Assembly: GCA_910587095.1 (NCBI GenBank)
Contig: CAJUMJ010000045.1
Coordinates: 1 to 51,984 of the forward strand
From: an uncultured Lachnospiraceae bacterium
GTDB lineage: Bacteria > Bacillota > Clostridia > Lachnospirales > Lachnospiraceae
DNA length: 51,984 bases
Direction of reading: 5' to 3'
Shown here: positions 51,101 through 51,984 of the stretch, piece by piece
Numbering within the stretch: position 1 is the stretch's first letter
How the letters are laid out: every line of letters begins with the position of its first letter
Notes under the pieces: model-generated
The model's input: the letters and a program-made list of their open reading frames with translations, nothing else
What the model was told of the DNA's origin: nothing
Databases searched by the model: none
Made by a program: the position numbers and the translations under genes

Positions 51101-51830
51101 GATTCCCGCAAACTTCCGGAGGATGAAGATTACATTTTATGCGGACGACGAGGAGGTAGGGATCGTAGAGTGCCCTTACGGCGGCAGCGTTGGTCTGGAT
51201 ATGTATCCGAAAATCCCCGTGAAGGAAGGATTTTATGCGGATTGGGATAACAAAGATCTTGCGGATGTCAGGTTGGATGAGGATGTGACGGTTGAGTATG
51301 TGAGATACTTGACGACTCTTGCAGGAAGTCCCATGCGGGAGAATAACCAGTCGACGCTTCTGGTGGACGGTGCATTTGCCCAGGAGGATGAGATCCTGGT
51401 GAAAAGTCTTGGCGCGGATGAGCCGGTGACCTTTCCAGGGGCGGAGACTTCGGAAGAGTTGACGGAGTGCTGGGCGATAGAGATCCCGGATGATGGGCAG
51501 ACAACGCACCAGATCCGCTATCAGGCGCCTCAGGGAAAGACCGACGGCGTGGTGATCTATGTGGAGGATGCCGCGGGATGGAGGAAGGCCGAAACTGAGC
51601 TGATGGGGATTTATCATCTTTTTTGGGCCGACGGGAACAACGTGAAGGTCGCAGTCAGCGTGACGGAGAAAGGAATTGAAGACTATCTTGTCTTTATTGT
51701 GGCGGGCGGCGTTGCTGTGCTTGCGCTGATTGTCCTGATCATACATAAGGGGAGGAAGAAGCGCAAGGCCAAAAAAGCGGAAGAACCGGAAGAAAAAGAG
51801 GCGGAGAAGAAGGAGGAAGAGGGAGCATAA
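48159..51830 (+). CDS. Large GLUG-repeat surface protein with coiled-coil centre
   Basis: 1223 residues. Signal peptide MRKKRVTALFLTAAVLMSAMPVTTALA. GLUG-type repeats (VVGGIVGDNSGILLNCVFDG, YVGGVVGYNEISGVLMNSEADG, YTGGIAGDNVGNIVGC) fill about 100-360 and return at about 800-950. Between them lies a helical Asp/Glu-rich region (about 365-790). One C-terminal membrane segment (about 1180-1203) and a Lys/Glu tail anchor it. GLUG repeats form beta-solenoids in bacterial surface proteins. The 8-bp overlap with the MMPL gene indicates coupled expression; a joint envelope role is inferred. ATG with GGGAGGTGG upstream. Confidence 0.88.
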   Translation: MRKKRVTALFLTAAVLMSAMPVTTALAEEEKQQTASEEDHAEEEVVSVEDANEAINSYNDEETEWEEVLIGNAEELKEFAKNCRLDTWSQNKKVYLTADIDLAGAGFVTIPTFGGYFDGQGHTISGFTVRDSVSYVGLFNYTQRTAVIANMRVEGTVRPNGSQMVVGGIVGDNSGILLNCVFDGIVEANDYVGGVVGYNEISGVLMNSEADGTVKGAHYTGGIAGDNVGNIVGCLNRADVNISNDDKAKSLNDLDLEKYTKGILSSIINDEGDEKSDKLSTTENIVDTGGIAGLSTGIIQKCVNEGTVGYEHVGYNTGGIVGRQSGYVYSCANKGRIYGRKDVGGIVGQAEPYIAVDLSEDIVRQLSDHINTLHDRVGKMLDDAGDQSDTLSNRLSVIRGFADRALDDTSFLADRTVEWTDSMMDSVNEAVSRFDYVLDETAKEGGVIDHASGAAEDVKDAAGDLEDMVKSMDIFRYMTPEEKAQYDQAKKAIEEDGKAHAEDMAKAKEAYEHYYIAKAARSDDYRDLETDLRPVTDSGVDSGWNYDPNIKFEEIPEKYAGITGWVHYDSSTGETRDFPLSDASPQAEADRQVQEKAAADLAANTVQVTQAAGDYADKKYEDAHGGNSYASDMQKYLETMTDIASRHTDEMTDDAKKQLKSAASSVKDAAGNLEDMGEGTKEILTTLNDKEDIAFPRLGEDYRSTTGSLNSNLKNISENMGYLNDEMSASGDVLEEDLSNINDEFSEIMLLYTDALDGVLDMDYSGVYEDESEENAEESIDAAVAECTNNGIVEADLNVSGIAGTMAIEYDFDLESDITGLEDARANSTFLTKCVLRQNVNKANVTAQKSYVGGVCGMQEMGMVLRCENYGRIGSTAGDYVGGIAGQSLSHIKSSYAKCTVTGGEYVAGIVGYGNGIESCCAMVNVKEADAFSGAIAGKVSDDAEIENNLFVSDEIAGIDRISYSKKAEPVDYEGLLEVEGIPANFRRMKITFYADDEEVGIVECPYGGSVGLDMYPKIPVKEGFYADWDNKDLADVRLDEDVTVEYVRYLTTLAGSPMRENNQSTLLVDGAFAQEDEILVKSLGADEPVTFPGAETSEELTECWAIEIPDDGQTTHQIRYQAPQGKTDGVVIYVEDAAGWRKAETELMGIYHLFWADGNNVKVAVSVTEKGIEDYLVFIVAGGVAVLALIVLIIHKGRKKRKAKKAEEPEEKEAEKKEEEGA

Positions 51831-51854
51831 GCTTCCTCTTCCTCTCAGACTGTC

Positions 51855-51884
51855 AAAAAAGGTCAGCAAAAGCTGGCTTTTTTT
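51855..51884. terminator. Bidirectional Rho-independent terminator
   Basis: AAAAAAGGTCAGC and GCTGGCTTTTTTT flank an AAAA loop; A and T runs on both sides let it work in both directions. It ends the GLUG gene and protects the insertion sequence from read-through. Confidence 0.7.
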
Positions 51885-51910
51885 GATATAATAAAATCAG
51901 GGGTGAGGAC

Positions 51911-51984
51911 ATGCTGATAAAAGAAAAGTCGGAAAGAAATACACTGGAAATGGTCAGTCTCGAAGGGCTTGTTCCGCAGGATCA
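51911..51984 (+). CDS. Transposase start, IS1182-like (cut by window edge)
   Basis: 24 codons visible. MLIKEKSERNTLEMVSLEGL followed by VPQDH resembles the N-terminus of IS1182-family DDE transposases, which have LVPxDHLLRKI at this point. TATAAT at 51887-51892 and GGGGTGAGG precede the ATG. The DDE core and both IS ends lie beyond the window, so the assignment rests on the short start only. Confidence 0.5.
   Translation, partial: MLIKEKSERNTLEMVSLEGLVPQD

Noticed and set aside
50325..51869. 514-codon minus-strand frame opposite the GLUG protein gene
   Set aside because: The plus-strand frame has a signal peptide, repeats and an anchor; the antisense product is His/Arg/Leu-rich without domains, a typical shadow frame.
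1..51984. tRNA, rRNA, prophage or replication origin
   Set aside because: Nothing with a cloverleaf, rRNA signature, phage structural gene or DnaA-box cluster was noticed on either strand; weak cases could be missed without tools.

Overview
The window looks like a chromosomal segment of a Gram-positive anaerobe of the class Clostridia, most likely Lachnospiraceae. This is inferred from gene families, not from a marker gene: a T-box controlled archaeal-type prolyl-tRNA synthetase, class II galactose-1-phosphate uridylyltransferase, VanW/YoaR-like, YtvI-like AI-2E, YhaM, MutS2 and BlaI/BlaR1-type proteins, and strong AGGAGG-type ribosome binding sites. No rRNA, tRNA, CRISPR array or prophage is visible. 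One transposase start is cut by the right edge.

Layout. 1-3200: a Fur/PerR-type repressor (minus) divergent from a histidine kinase/OmpR regulator pair, with two inverted copies of a MITE-like element sitting exactly on the stop codons of the repressor and the kinase. 3240-8585: RluA-type pseudouridine synthase, a 117-bp tandem array, an AI-2E family permease, an O-antigen-ligase-like protein and an Rpn-type nuclease broken by one nonsense codon. 8592-10840: T-box leader, a second tandem array of the same family, proS, then a cruciform-forming element with 13-bp direct repeats. 10858-16992: small membrane protein, BlaI/BlaR1-like pair with its promoter-operator, peptidoglycan amidase, AraC regulator. 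17075-20132: galK-galT behind a hairpin-rich leader. 20278-26950: XRE regulator, DEDDh exonuclease, VanW protein, AIR-synthase-like protein lacking its N-terminal domain, Lrp regulator, aminotransferase, TrmL. 26983-31717 (minus): MutS2 and an OmpR/PhoR-type two-component pair separated by a string of six hairpins. 31955-36999: inactive HtrA-like protein, YhaM and RlmD-type RNA enzymes, then a toxin-antitoxin locus whose toxin is fused to a metallo-beta-lactamase fragment. 37062-39830: Mn-responsive yybP-ykoY riboswitch plus mntP, convergent with a TrkA/TrkH potassium uptake pair. 40185-45550: GHKL/LytTR two-component system (minus) divergent from a BceAB-like ABC exporter. 45602-51830: MMPL transporter and a 1223-residue GLUG-repeat surface protein, then the start of an IS1182-like transposase.

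The most unusual aspect is the intergenic DNA. At least six different families of short hairpin-dense repeats occupy the gaps: MITE pair; 117/119-bp tandem arrays; a branched leader element before galK and yhaM; a cruciform after proS; a hairpin string after mutS2; a 77-bp duplication plus 20-bp stem; and a 62-bp element after galT that recurs as an inverted pair before the ABC exporter. In three of these families, copies differ by paired substitutions that keep a helix intact (four such pairs in the galK/yhaM element), which suggests selection on structure. They lie on stop codons, after terminators or directly in front of Shine-Dalgarno sequences. The galK/yhaM leader element is the best candidate for an undescribed structured RNA or mobile hairpin element.

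Start codons were adjusted from the longest frame wherever a better-placed ribosome binding site was visible; these choices are stated in each entry.
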